64,000 nt of DNA from Phenylobacterium sp. RIFCSPHIGHO2_01_FULL_69_31 (lineage in GTDB: Bacteria; Pseudomonadota; Alphaproteobacteria; Caulobacterales; Caulobacteraceae): assembly GCF_001824475.1 (NCBI RefSeq), contig NZ_MHXN01000016.1, positions 62,001 to 126,000 of the forward strand, written 5' to 3'. Made by a program: the position numbers and the translations under genes. The notes under the pieces were generated by a model. It saw only the letters and a program-made list of their open reading frames with translations, had not been told where the DNA came from and ran no database searches. Every line of letters starts with the position of its first letter. Position 1 is the first letter of the stretch. Shown here in pieces: positions 51,785 through 61,239 of this stretch.

Positions 51785-53443
51785 ATGGCCAACGACCGTT
51801 GGATGTGGGACGCGACGGCCACGCTCGAGGCGCTCGGGGCGGCGGAGGTCGCGCTGTGGGTCTGGGAGCCGGAGAAGGATCGCCTGCGCCTGACCGGGGC
51901 CACCCGCGCCCTGGGCCTGGGTCCGCTCGCGCCCGACTGCTCGTCCGCCGCCCTCCGCGCCCTGGCCCTGCCGCAGGACCGCGCCATCGCCGAAGACATC
52001 CTGCGCCAGCAGCCCCCAGGCGGCGAGGTGGCCGTCCGCCTGCGCCTGCGCGGCGGCAGCCCCTGCATCTGGCGGGGCGTGTGGCTGGAAGAGGGCGTCC
52101 GCGCCGCGGGCGTGGTGGCCGCCGAGGTTCGGTTCGCCGCCTCGGGTCTCGACCACCTGACGGGCCTGGCCGACCGCAAGAGCTTCATCACCCTGGCGCG
52201 CGAGCGGCTGCAGACGCCCGGTCAGTACGAGCTGATCGTCGCCGACCTGGACCGCCTGCGCCGCCTGAACGAGGCCCTGGGCCACGAGCGCGCCGACTTG
52301 GTGCTGGCTGCGCTGGGCTCGCGCCTGGCCGCCGCCTTCCCGCCGGGCGCTCTTCTGGCCCGCATCGGCGAGGACGAGTTCGCCGCCCTGGCCCCCGTCA
52401 CCGCCTCGCCGGGCGCCGAGACGCTGCGCCGTGCGCTGGAGCAGCCGCTGCGCGTGGCCGGCTTCGACATCCACCCGACCCTCTCCATCGGCGCCGTCGA
52501 GGCGCCGGGTGGCGAGGAAGCCCCGGAGGCCGCCGAACTGCTGCGCCGCGCCGAGCTGGCGGTGGAAGCGGCCAAGAGCAACGGCCGCGGCGGCGCGGCC
52601 GCCTATGGCCGCAGCCTGGAAACCGATGGCCTGTCGCGGCTGGCCCTGGAAGGCGACCTCAAGGGCGCCCTGCGCCGGGGCGAGCTGACCCCCTTCTATC
52701 AGCCGATCGTGCGCCTCTCGACCGGCGCCCTGTCCGGCTTCGAGGCGTTGGTCCGCTGGCGCCACCCGCGCCGGGGGCTCCTGATGCCCGAGCAGTTCCT
52801 GCCGCTCTGCGACGAGATGGGCCTGATGCCCGAGCTGGGCGCCATGATGATGCGCGAGGCGTCCCGCCAGCTCGGGACCTGGCGCAAGCGCCACCGCGCG
52901 GCCGGCGAGCTGACCGTGGCGGTGAACCTGTCCACCGGCGAGCTGGAGCGCCCCGACCTGGTGTCGGACGTGGAGCACATCCGCCGCGAGACCGACCTGC
53001 CGCCTGGCGCGCTGAAGCTGGAGGTCACCGAGAGCGACGTCATGCGCGACCCGGATAAGGCCGCCGTGATCCTGCGCTCGCTGCGCGCCGCGGGCGCCGC
53101 CCTGGCCCTGGACGACTTCGGCACCGGCTTCTCGTCGCTGAGCTACCTGACCCGGCTGCCGTTCGACACTCTGAAGATCGACCGCTACTTCGTGCGCACC
53201 ATGGCCACCAACGAGGGCTCGGCGAAGATCGTCTCCTCGGTGGTCAAGCTGGGCCAGGACCTGGACATGGAAGTGGTGGCCGAGGGCGTCGAGAACGCCG
53301 GCATGGCGCGCCACCTGCTGTCGCTGGGCTGCGACTACGGCCAGGGGTTCGGCTACGCCCCGGCCCTCTCGGCCCAGGAGGCCGAGGTCTACCTCAACGA
53401 GAGCTATGTCGACGGCGCGGCGCCGGTGAAGGCCCGCGGCTGA
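51785..53443 (+). CDS. pdeA: Composite GGDEF-EAL cyclic-di-GMP phosphodiesterase
   Basis: The 552-residue protein has an N-terminal PAS-like region (about 1-115), a GGDEF domain with the altered motif GEDEF (195-199) and an EAL domain with FEALVRW (about 319-325), KLEVTESDVM and DDFGTGFSSLSYL. In Caulobacter, PdeA has the same GEDEF substitution; there the GGDEF half binds GTP to activate the EAL phosphodiesterase rather than making c-di-GMP. Both sequence and neighbourhood (thrC, M16, GNAT) match, so the same role in controlling the swarmer-to-stalked transition is likely. Confidence 0.88.
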   Translation: MANDRWMWDATATLEALGAAEVALWVWEPEKDRLRLTGATRALGLGPLAPDCSSAALRALALPQDRAIAEDILRQQPPGGEVAVRLRLRGGSPCIWRGVWLEEGVRAAGVVAAEVRFAASGLDHLTGLADRKSFITLARERLQTPGQYELIVADLDRLRRLNEALGHERADLVLAALGSRLAAAFPPGALLARIGEDEFAALAPVTASPGAETLRRALEQPLRVAGFDIHPTLSIGAVEAPGGEEAPEAAELLRRAELAVEAAKSNGRGGAAAYGRSLETDGLSRLALEGDLKGALRRGELTPFYQPIVRLSTGALSGFEALVRWRHPRRGLLMPEQFLPLCDEMGLMPELGAMMMREASRQLGTWRKRHRAAGELTVAVNLSTGELERPDLVSDVEHIRRETDLPPGALKLEVTESDVMRDPDKAAVILRSLRAAGAALALDDFGTGFSSLSYLTRLPFDTLKIDRYFVRTMATNEGSAKIVSSVVKLGQDLDMEVVAEGVENAGMARHLLSLGCDYGQGFGYAPALSAQEAEVYLNESYVDGAAPVKARG

Positions 53444-53447
53444 CGCC

Positions 53448-54011
53448 TCAGGCCTGTCCGGCCTCGGCGCTCAGGAACTGCGGATCGATACCCAACTTGC
53501 CGAGAGCCCGCGCCCACTTGGTGTCGTAGTCGTCGTCGAAGACCAGGGCCTCGTCCGCCTCGACGGTCAGCCACACGTTCTGGCGGATCTCGCGCTCCAG
53601 CTGGCCTGCGCCCCATCCCGCGTACCCGAGTGTCAGGATCGCCCGCCGCGGCTGGGGATCGCGCCGGCCCATGGCCTCCAGCACCTCGCGGGTGGTAGTG
53701 AGCGACAGGCCCCCGCCGAGGTCCAGGCTGTGCTCGGCGTGGTAGTCGTCGGTGTGGACGACGAAGCCGCGCTCCATCTCCACCGGCCCGCCCAGCAGCA
53801 CCAGATCCTCGTCGACGTCGGCGTCGGCCTTGATCTCGAGCCGCTCCAGCAGATCGGGCACCGTCAGCCCCTCGATCGGCCGGTTCACCGCGATGCCCAT
53901 GGCATGGTCGTGATCGTGCGCGCACAGTAGCACCAGCGACCGCTCGAACCGCGGGTCGCCGATCCCCGGCATGGCGATGAGCATCTGCCCCGAGAGGAAA
54001 CCACCTTCCAT
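53448..54011 (-). CDS. YqgE/AlgH family protein
   Basis: From the ATG at 54011 (MEGGFLSGQMLIAMPGIGDP) the 187-residue protein has the AlgH core: FERSLVLLCAHDHDHAMGIAVNRP, LLGGPVEMERGFVVH, and RAILTLGYAGWGAGQLEREI. AlgH-type proteins are cytoplasmic, of unclear function, and linked by context to the stress or alginate regulators. An in-frame start at 54047 would add twelve residues without conservation. It converges with pdeA. Confidence 0.9.
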   Translation of the reverse strand: MEGGFLSGQMLIAMPGIGDPRFERSLVLLCAHDHDHAMGIAVNRPIEGLTVPDLLERLEIKADADVDEDLVLLGGPVEMERGFVVHTDDYHAEHSLDLGGGLSLTTTREVLEAMGRRDPQPRRAILTLGYAGWGAGQLEREIRQNVWLTVEADEALVFDDDYDTKWARALGKLGIDPQFLSAEAGQA

Positions 54012-54137
54012 CGATCCACAGATTCTGCCGGATGATGGCGACATCAAGGGGTGGAAGCCCCTATCTGCGGAAAACGAGGTTACCGCAGGGCCTCGTTCCC
54101 GTTATCTGCGCATCGAAACCGCTCAAGGAGACCTCCG

Positions 54138-54620
54138 ATGACGATCAAGGTTGGCGACAAGCTGCCCAACGTGACCCTGACCCAGGCCACGGCCGAGGGG
54201 CCGAAGCCCGTCCAGACCGAGGACTTCTTCAAGGGCAAGACGGTGGCGCTGTTCGCCGTGCCGGGCGCCTTCACCCCCACCTGCTCGGCCAAGCACCTGC
54301 CGGGCTTCAAGCAGCATGCGCCGGACCTGAAGGCCAAGGGCGTCGACGAGATCGCCTGCCTGTCGGTGAACGACGCCTTCGTCATGCGCGCGTGGGGCGA
54401 AGACCAGGCGGTGGGCGAGGACATCGTCATGCTCGGCGACGGCAACGGCGCCTTCACCGACGCCGTGGGCCTGGCCATGGACGGCAGCAAGTTCGGCATG
54501 GGCAAGCGCTCGCAGCGCTATTCCATGATCGTCAAGGACGGCGTTGTCAGCGAGCTGAACGTCGAGGCGGGCGGCGAATTCAAGGTCTCCTCCGCCGACT
54601 ACATGCTGGCCCAGCTCTAG
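54138..54620 (+). CDS. Peroxiredoxin (Prx5/AhpE-like)
   Basis: The 160-residue protein has the thioredoxin-fold peroxidase motif PGAFTPTCSAKHLPGF with peroxidatic Cys about residue 49, and the C-terminal half typical of Prx5: ACLSVNDAFVMRAW, FGMGKRSQRYSMIVKDG. It reduces hydrogen peroxide and organic hydroperoxides with a thiol donor. AAGGAG precedes the ATG at 54138. Confidence 0.94.
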   Translation: MTIKVGDKLPNVTLTQATAEGPKPVQTEDFFKGKTVALFAVPGAFTPTCSAKHLPGFKQHAPDLKAKGVDEIACLSVNDAFVMRAWGEDQAVGEDIVMLGDGNGAFTDAVGLAMDGSKFGMGKRSQRYSMIVKDGVVSELNVEAGGEFKVSSADYMLAQL

Positions 54621-54798
54621 GCGGACGGGCTCCGGCCGAAAATCCAGGCGAGCGGGCCGCAGCGGCGGCCCGTTCCGCTCGGCGCTTTGGTGCTCGGCCT
54701 CCGCCGCCAGGGCTCCCGGCGGCACGAAAAAGCCAGAGCGCGTGTCGGCCGGGCGGCGCGCCGTTCGTCATCAAGAGCGAGAGCAGGAGGATCGTGCC

Positions 54799-55011
54799 AT
54801 GGCCGATGAGCGCATCAAGGGACCCCAGTCCTACTTCCCCTCGATCGAGAAGACCTACGGGCGCCCGATCTCGGAGTGGCAGGCGCTGGTCCGCCAGCGG
54901 TGTCCGGCCAAGCACATGGAGCTCGTGGCCATGCTGAAGAGCGAGCACGGCATGGGACACGGGCATGCCAACGCCATCGTCGCGCACACGCTGGCGGAAG
55001 ACCGGGGATAG
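54799..55011 (+). CDS. DUF4287 domain protein
   Basis: The 70-residue product (MADERIKGPQSYFPSIEKTY...) matches the DUF4287 family: GRPISEWQALVRQRCPAKHMELVAML and GMGHGHANAIVAHTL. A strong AGGAGG site precedes the ATG at 54799. The family is common, small and of unknown function; it sometimes adjoins DUF5655 proteins, which is not the case here. Confidence 0.88.
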   Translation: MADERIKGPQSYFPSIEKTYGRPISEWQALVRQRCPAKHMELVAMLKSEHGMGHGHANAIVAHTLAEDRG

Positions 55012-55155
55012 GCCGCCCGGCGTCAGGGCGCCGCCGGTTTCGCCGCCGGACGCCAGGGCCGCCCCCTTCGGGGCGGGGGCGCGGGATAAGGTCCGCGGCG
55101 CGTGTCGGGATCGGGCGGCCTCGTTCGTCCTTCGGGCCCAACCGGAGGAAAATCC

Positions 55156-55584
55156 ATGCAGACCGACGATCGCTCTTCCACGCAGGTCGAGGCCGTGTTC
55201 GAGGCGCTCTCCGAAGCCTTGCGCGCGCGAGACGCCGCGGCGGTCGGCGCGCTGTTCGCGCCGGACGCGCGGATCTTCGACCTCGCTCCGCCGCTCGCCC
55301 ATGGCTTCGACGGCCGGGGTCTGGCCGACTGGCTTGCCGGCTGGGACGGCCCGGTCGAGCAAAGCGCGTCCGATTTCGAGATCAAGGTCAGCGGCGACCT
55401 GGCCGTCTGTCACGGCCTGGTGCACGTCCAGACCACGCGCGGCGGGGAGGAAGCGAGCTGGTGGATGCGGGCCACCTATGCGCTCGCGCGGGACGACCGC
55501 GGCTGGCGCATCATCCATGAGCACACCTCTGTCCCCTTCTACATGGACGGCAGCTACCGCGCCGCCATCGACCTGGCGCCCTGA
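55156..55584 (+). CDS. SnoaL-like / NTF2-fold protein
   Basis: The 142-residue cytoplasmic protein has the family layout: EAVFEALSEALRARDAAAVGALFAPDARIFDLAP at the start and ARDDRGWRIIHEHTSVPFYM at the end, as in YybH-like calcium/calmodulin-dependent kinase association-type domains. Role unknown. Starts after GGAGGAAAATCC. Confidence 0.85.
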   Translation: MQTDDRSSTQVEAVFEALSEALRARDAAAVGALFAPDARIFDLAPPLAHGFDGRGLADWLAGWDGPVEQSASDFEIKVSGDLAVCHGLVHVQTTRGGEEASWWMRATYALARDDRGWRIIHEHTSVPFYMDGSYRAAIDLAP

Positions 55585-55638
55585 GAACGGGGGCGGACGA
55601 GCAGGCCGAAGCGGATGCGCAATAGGAAGGAGCACGAG

Positions 55639-56007
55639 ATGGCTGACGACGATCACTACCTGGCGGTGTTCACCAGCGACAAGAACGGCCCCCGCTGGCG
55701 GGCCTGGTACGCCATGACCGACGAGGAGCGGCGGCGGACGGACGAGGTCGGGCTGGCGGCGCTGGCGGCCTGGGACGCGGCGCACCGCGACGTGATTGTC
55801 TACCCCGGCGGCCCGCTGGGTCCGACCAAGCGTACGACGGCCGAGGGCGTGTCGGACGTGGTCAACCAGCTGACGGTGTTCATGGTCGTGCGCGCACCAT
55901 CTCACGAGGCGGCGGCCAAGCTGTTCGAAGGCCATCCGCACTGCACGATCTTCCCGTGCGACGGGGTGGAGGTGATGCCCCTGCTTGGCCCGAAGCCGCA
56001 GGACTAG
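55639..56007 (+). CDS. YCII-related protein
   Basis: The 122-residue product from the ATG at 55639 (AGGAAGGAGC upstream) has a dimeric alpha/beta ferredoxin-like pattern: YLAVFTSDKNGPRW, IVYPGGPLGPTKRTTAEGV and LFEGHPHCTIFPCDGVEVMPL, which is the YCII/PhnB neighbour fold. Function unknown. Its stop overlaps that of a plsY-like fragment on the other strand. Confidence 0.8.
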   Translation: MADDDHYLAVFTSDKNGPRWRAWYAMTDEERRRTDEVGLAALAAWDAAHRDVIVYPGGPLGPTKRTTAEGVSDVVNQLTVFMVVRAPSHEAAAKLFEGHPHCTIFPCDGVEVMPLLGPKPQD

Positions 56008-56081
56008 GCGCGCGGCGCCTGGCCCAGACGGGGCTCCGTCCCCGCGATCAGGCGCTGGATGTTGGCGCGGTGGCGGGCGAC
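56004..56081 (-). pseudogene. Fragment resembling the C-terminus of PlsY
   Basis: On the minus strand the bases ending at 56004 encode PVARHRANIQRLIAGTEPRL and a short tail to a stop. RHRANIxRLxAGTEP is the conserved end of the acyl-phosphate glycerol-3-phosphate acyltransferase PlsY. Immediately upstream the frame no longer resembles PlsY, so only about 20 residues remain. This could be a scar of a rearrangement. Similarity is short and judged by eye. Confidence 0.4.
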
Positions 56082-56296
56082 GGGCCGGCGACGTTCGCGA
56101 TCAAGAAGACCATGGCGGCGGGTCTACAGCCTTGGCGGCCGCAAGGTGAAGCGCGCCGGAACGGGCGCGCCGCGGCGGGTTGCCCGCGACCGTTCGACGC
56201 TGTGGTGCTCAAAATGCTGGAAGAACGAGGTCATGCGAACGAAACTGCGCGCGGCCTAGCTTGGAACAGGGTCGGCCCTGAGCGTCGGGACGGGGG

Positions 56297-58946
56297 ATGA
56301 ACTCAGCGAGCGATCACGAGGTGCGCCGGATCGCGGAAGGTACGGGCGACATCATCGTCAGCGTGGATCGCGCGGGCACGATCACCTATGCCTCGCCCGC
56401 CATCCGTACGTTCGGCTACGCGCCGGAGGACCTCGTCGGGCAAACCGGACTGGCGTTCGTTCACCCGAAGGACCGCGGCAGGTTCGCCGAAAACACTGCG
56501 GCGCTGCTGCGGGGCGAACTGATCGCGGGGACGGACCGCCAACACCGCTTCCGGCGTGCGGACGGCCGCTGGGCCTGGGTGGAAGGCGCCGCAGCTGCTG
56601 CGGGACGAAACCGGCGAACTGTTGGGGTTCGTGAACGCGCTGCGCGACGTCACAGCCCGCCGCCAGGCGGAGGCCGCGCTCCGCGAGAGCGAGGCGCGCT
56701 TCAAGCTGATCGCCGAGAGCTCGCCGGACATCATCCTCCAAACCGATCGCCGCGGGCGGATGGTGTTCGTTTCGCCGGCGGTCCGCGCCTATGGCTACGA
56801 GCCGGCCGACCTCCTCGGACGCGAGCAGGCTGAGTTCGTCCACGCGGACGACCTAGCGCAGGTGACCGCAAACCAGCGGCAGACGCTGCAGGACGAAGTG
56901 GTGGAGGATCCCGGCCGGCGGGCAAACCGGTACCGGACGGCGGACGGCCGGTGGATCTGGCTCGAGGGCAACCCCCGCGCTCTGCATGACGATGGCGGCG
57001 AGGTGATCGGCACGGTTAACGTCCTGCGGGACGTGACGACCCGGCGGGCGCAGTCCGATCTCTTCGAGACCGCCTTCGTCCATGCCGCCATCGGCAAGGC
57101 GCTGGTCGGCCTCGACGGCCGCTTCCTGCGGGTCAATGCGGCCTTCGCCCGAATGCTCGGCTACACGGCGACGGAACTGCTCGGCCTGGACTTCCAGACA
57201 CTGACCCACCCGGACGACCTAGACACCGACCTCGCGCTGCTGGGCCAGCTGATCGGTGGAGAGATCGAGAGCTATACCCTGGACAAGCGCTACGTCCGGA
57301 AGGACGGCGCCCTGGTCTGGGGCCGCCTCGCCGCCTCGATGGTGCGTGGTCCGGACGGCGCGCCGACACACTTCATCGCTGAGATCCAGGACCAGACGGA
57401 CCAGCATCGCGCCGAGACAGCCCTGCGGGAAAGCGAGGCGCGGCACCGGGTGATCGCGGAGGCGACGGTCGACGTGATCACCATGGCGCGCCTGGACGGG
57501 ACCTTGACCTTCGTCAGCCCCTCAGTGCGCCAGATCGGCTACGAGCCGGAGCCTCTGATCGGTACGACGTTTGCCGCCAACGTCCACCCGGACGACCGCA
57601 AGGCCGTGTGGCGCAGCCTCAAGGAACTGATGGCCGGCGGTCCATGCAAGCGGCACCGCTGGCGCGCCCGGCATGGCCAGACCGGTGAGTGGCTATGGAT
57701 GGATTCCGCGCCGAGCCTGACCCGTGACCCGGTGACCGGACGCCCCAACGGCTTGATCGATGTCGTGCGCGACATCTCCCGCCAGGTCGAGCAGGAGGAG
57801 GCGTTGAAGGCCGCCCGCGAAACGGCGGAGGCCGCCACCGCCGTGAAGGCCCAGTTCGTGGCGAACATGAGCCATGAAATCCGCAATCCCCTGACCGCCG
57901 TGATCGGATTCACCGACATGCTGCGCAAGTCGCCCACCCTGGCGACGTCGGACCGCGCCTACGTGGAACGCATCGCCGGCGCCGGCTCGGCCCTTCTGGC
58001 GATCGTCAACGACGTGCTCGACTTCTCGAAGCTGGAGTCAGGCATGGTGACGATCCGGCCGAAGCCCACGGCGCTGGCGGAGCTTGCTCGCGAATCCCTC
58101 CAGCTCTTCGAGGGGCAGGCCGCGGCCAAGGGCTTGGCCCTCGTGTTCAAGGCGGACGATCGGCTGCCGCCGATGGCGCTGCTGGACGGCGACCGGCTGC
58201 GGCAGATCCTGATCAACCTCACCGCCAACGCCGTGAAGTTCACCGACGCCGGCGCGGTCACCCTTCGGGCGCTTCGGGCCGGTGAGACAAAGGTCCGCTT
58301 CGAAGTCTCGGATACCGGCGCCGGCCTGTCGGAGGCCGATATGGCGCGGCTGTTCCAGCGGTTCACCCAGATCGACGGGGCCGACGCTGGGCGCCGGGGC
58401 GGCGCGGGCCTGGGCCTGGCCATCTGCAAGGGCCTGGCGGAGGCCATGGGGGGCGAGGTCGGCGTCGAGAGCACGCTGGGGATCGGCTCGACCTTCCACG
58501 TGACCCTTCCGCTGACGCCGGACACCACCCCGGCGGTGGCTGCGGAATCGCCTGTGGAGGGGGCGCCTTTGGCTGGGGTGCGGGTCCTGGTGGTCGACGA
58601 TCACCCGGCCAACCGGGAACTCGCCGCCCTGCAACTCCAGTCGCTCGGCGCGGATGTCGCGACGGCCGAGAGCGGCATCGTCGCCCTGGATCACCTCGCC
58701 GCGCACCCCTTCGACGCCCTGCTCCTCGACCTTCGGATGCCGCATCTCGACGGCCCCGAGGTGCTGCGGCGCCTGCGCGCGCAGCCGGGGCCGAACCAGG
58801 CCATCCCCGTCGTGGCCTTCACCGCCGAAGTCCACGACGAGGGCACAGCGGCCCCGGAAGGCTTCGACGCCATGGTCGGCAAGCCGATCGACATCGCGGC
58901 GCTTGCCAGCGCCCTGTCCGCCGCTGTCGACCGGGCCAACACCTAG
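56297..58946 (+). pseudogene. Multi-PAS hybrid histidine kinase, frameshifted in the first PAS domain
   Basis: A 5' frame from the ATG at 56297 encodes a PAS domain through RRADGRWAWVEG; the continuation PQLLRDETGELLGFVNAL is in another frame from about 56589. The shift maps to 56585-56592. Joined, the protein would have four PAS domains, HisKA (ANMSHEIRNPLTAV), HATPase (NLTANAVKF, GAGLGLAICKGL) and a receiver (LLLDLRMPHLDGP), about 880 residues. It is soluble, with no membrane helix. The 3' frame could also be expressed from a GTG at 56556 as a kinase with three PAS domains. A sequencing error is possible. Confidence 0.75.
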
Positions 58947-59365
58947 CCGGCGCCTGGGCTCCCAGCGTCGGCTGGCTTGGCCCGCGGCGCCACGCAGTCC
59001 TTGGGGAACCAGGGCAGGCGCTCCTCGGGGAAGAACTGGGCGGTCGGCGGGGGCAGGCGCTCCGGGTGATCCAGGGAGCCGACGTGGAGGTGCACCTCTC
59101 CGGGACGCTGGCCGCCCTGGCAGGTGAGCGTGGAGCCGCAGCGGGCGCAGAAGCCGCGCTGCATGCCGGGGGACGAGGCGAACCGGGTGATCGCGCCGCG
59201 GGTCGTCTCGAGGTCGGGTTCGTCGAAGGCGGCGAAGGCCGCGGCCGCCGCGCCGCTGTGCCGCCGGCAGCTCTCGCAATGGCACCAGGCGACCCACTTC
59301 GGGGCGCCGCGGGCCCGATAGCGGACGTCGCCGCAGAGGCAGCCGCCCTCCCACGTCTCGCTCAT
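58943..59365 (-). CDS. GFA family (CENP-V/GFA fold) zinc-binding protein
   Basis: The 140-residue protein from the ATG at 59365 has zinc ligands in GGCLCGDVRYRA, WCHCESCRRHSG and FCARCGSTLTC. It is the third GFA protein of the window. Its stop overlaps the kinase stop (CTAG). Substrate unknown. Confidence 0.9.
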   Translation of the reverse strand: MSETWEGGCLCGDVRYRARGAPKWVAWCHCESCRRHSGAAAAAFAAFDEPDLETTRGAITRFASSPGMQRGFCARCGSTLTCQGGQRPGEVHLHVGSLDHPERLPPPTAQFFPEERLPWFPKDCVAPRAKPADAGSPGAG

Positions 59366-59438
59366 CGCTGGCTCTCCTCCAACCTCCGCGCACGTTGCCC
59401 AGGCGACGGCGACCCGGCAAGCGGCGAACGCGGCGCGG

Positions 59439-60041
59439 CTATGCCGTCCGCGGGAACGGCCGGCTGAGGAAGCGGGAGCCCGCTTCCCCGAAGCGCCAGG
59501 GAACATCGGCGGCCTTGGTGATGCCGATACGGGGGCCGGTGACCACGCCGGATGCGCCGCCGGGGCGCAGCGCGAAGGGCGGGCGGTCCAGGGCCAGGCC
59601 GTTGTGCTCGCGGGTGACGGCGAGGGCGGCGCAGAGCTTGCCCGGGCCGGAACAGAGGGCGCGGGGATCGCCAAGGCCGCGGCGCTGGGCCATGACGTCC
59701 AGGCCAGCCGTGGGCTCGATGGCCCGGATCAGCACCGCCCCGCCCGGCGCCTGCGACCAGCAGACGAAGTTCATGCACCAGTGGATGCCGTACGAGCGGT
59801 AGACGTAGAGGTGCGCGGGCGGCCCGAACATTACCGCGTTGCGGGGCGTGGGACCTGAGTAGCTGTGCGAGGCGGGATCCTCGTGGTGATAGGCCTCGGT
59901 CTCCACGATCCGCCCGCCCACGCCGTCCACGAACACCGACCAGCCGATCAGGTCGGCCGCGACCTCGGCGGGGTGGCGGGTCCAGAAGCCTTGACGGTCG
60001 GCGTTCGAAGGGTCGGAATGTTCAGCAACAAACGAGCTCAT
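59439..60041 (-). CDS. DNA-3-methyladenine glycosylase (AAG/Mpg type)
   Basis: The 200-residue enzyme from the ATG at 60041 (MSSFVAEHS) excises alkylated purines and hypoxanthine. It has [18 protein letters not shown], where the Glu activates the water, and [21 protein letters not shown] and [12 protein letters not shown] start at 60059 would overlap the divergent amidohydrolase start, so 60041 is preferred. Together with the YcaQ-like protein at 29440-30639 it gives the window two alkylation repair glycosylases. Confidence 0.93.
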   Translation of the reverse strand: MSSFVAEHSDPSNADRQGFWTRHPAEVAADLIGWSVFVDGVGGRIVETEAYHHEDPASHSYSGPTPRNAVMFGPPAHLYVYRSYGIHWCMNFVCWSQAPGGAVLIRAIEPTAGLDVMAQRRGLGDPRALCSGPGKLCAALAVTREHNGLALDRPPFALRPGGASGVVTGPRIGITKAADVPWRFGEAGSRFLSRPFPRTA

Positions 60042-60057
60042 CTTGGGAGGATGCGCC

Positions 60058-61239
60058 ATGGCTTATGTCGAGGGCCAGACCGTTCACGACGCCGACAGCC
60101 ACATCATGGAGCTGCCGGGCACGATCAACCGCTACCTCGACCCCGGGTTCCGCCAGGCGTTCGTCGACAAGACCGGCCGCAAGGACGTGCTGCCCGAATG
60201 GTTCGCCAAGGCGGCGGAGAAGGCTAAGGATCCCGAGTTCCGGGCCGGCGCCGAGGCCAACATCCTGCTGCGCAAGAACTACGAGGCGCTGGGCGCCTTC
60301 GAGGCCAGCGACCGGCCGGCGACGCTGGACTACCTGGGATTCGCGAGCCAGCTGGTGTTCACCACCGCCTGCCTGTCGAACTTCGGGCTGGAGCAGATGG
60401 GCGAGGTCGACCTCGCGGTGGAGGCGGCCCGCGCCCACAATCGGATGATGACCGAGTTCTGCGCGGTGGACCGGCGGCTGCTGGCCACCGGCTATGTTCC
60501 GCTGATCGACCGGGCGCGGGCGCCGCAGATCGCCCGCGAGGCCATCGAGCTGGGCGCCAAGGGGCTGGTGGTTCCCTCGCGCCATCCGCCGGGCTTCTCG
60601 CCGAGCCACCGGGAGCTCGATCCGTTGTGGGCCGTCGCGCAGGAGGCGGGGCTGCCGATCCTGTTCCACGTCGGCGGCGAGGAGAAGATGCACAAGGACT
60701 ACCTGGAGAACGGGCTGCCCTTCGTGAAGGACTTCCACGGCGGGGACGAGAACTTCACCTCCCTGACCTTCATGGCGATCCCCCTGAGCATCTGGCAGAC
60801 CCTGTCGGCGTTGGTCATCGACGGGGTGTTCGACCGGTTCCCGCGGCTGAAATTCGGCGCCATCGAACTGGGCGCCTCGTGGCTGCCGAGCCTGATGAAG
60901 TTCCTGGATTCCGGCTGCGCGGCGTTCGGGAAGGAGGAGCGGTTGCAGACGCTCTCCGACACGCCCAGCGCCATCCTGCGCCGCCAGCTGCGCGTCACGC
61001 CCTATCCGCACGAAGACGTGGCGTGGATCATGGAGAACGCCGGGACCGAGATGGTGCTGTTCTCGTCGGACTTCCCGCACGTGGAGGGCGGGCGCAATCC
61101 GCTGAAGCGGTTCAACGACAGCCTGGCCGGGGTGGACGCCGTGGATCGGCGGGCCTTCTACCGCGACAACTTCATCGACCTGATGGGCCGGGGCCTGGAC
61201 CCCGCCCTGCACGACCTGCCGTCCCTGCGGGCCGCTTAG
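60058..61239 (+). CDS. Amidohydrolase family 2 protein
   Basis: The 393-residue protein from the ATG at 60058 (GGGAGG upstream) has metal-binding TIM-barrel signatures: [12 protein letters not shown] (normally HxH-like), [11 protein letters not shown] (His ligand) and [17 protein letters not shown] with the C-terminal catalytic Asp. This family includes decarboxylases and hydrolases of aromatic and acyl substrates. The substrate is not predictable. Its stop overlaps that of the convergent histidine kinase. Confidence 0.88.
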   Translation: MAYVEGQTVHDADSHIMELPGTINRYLDPGFRQAFVDKTGRKDVLPEWFAKAAEKAKDPEFRAGAEANILLRKNYEALGAFEASDRPATLDYLGFASQLVFTTACLSNFGLEQMGEVDLAVEAARAHNRMMTEFCAVDRRLLATGYVPLIDRARAPQIAREAIELGAKGLVVPSRHPPGFSPSHRELDPLWAVAQEAGLPILFHVGGEEKMHKDYLENGLPFVKDFHGGDENFTSLTFMAIPLSIWQTLSALVIDGVFDRFPRLKFGAIELGASWLPSLMKFLDSGCAAFGKEERLQTLSDTPSAILRRQLRVTPYPHEDVAWIMENAGTEMVLFSSDFPHVEGGRNPLKRFNDSLAGVDAVDRRAFYRDNFIDLMGRGLDPALHDLPSLRAA

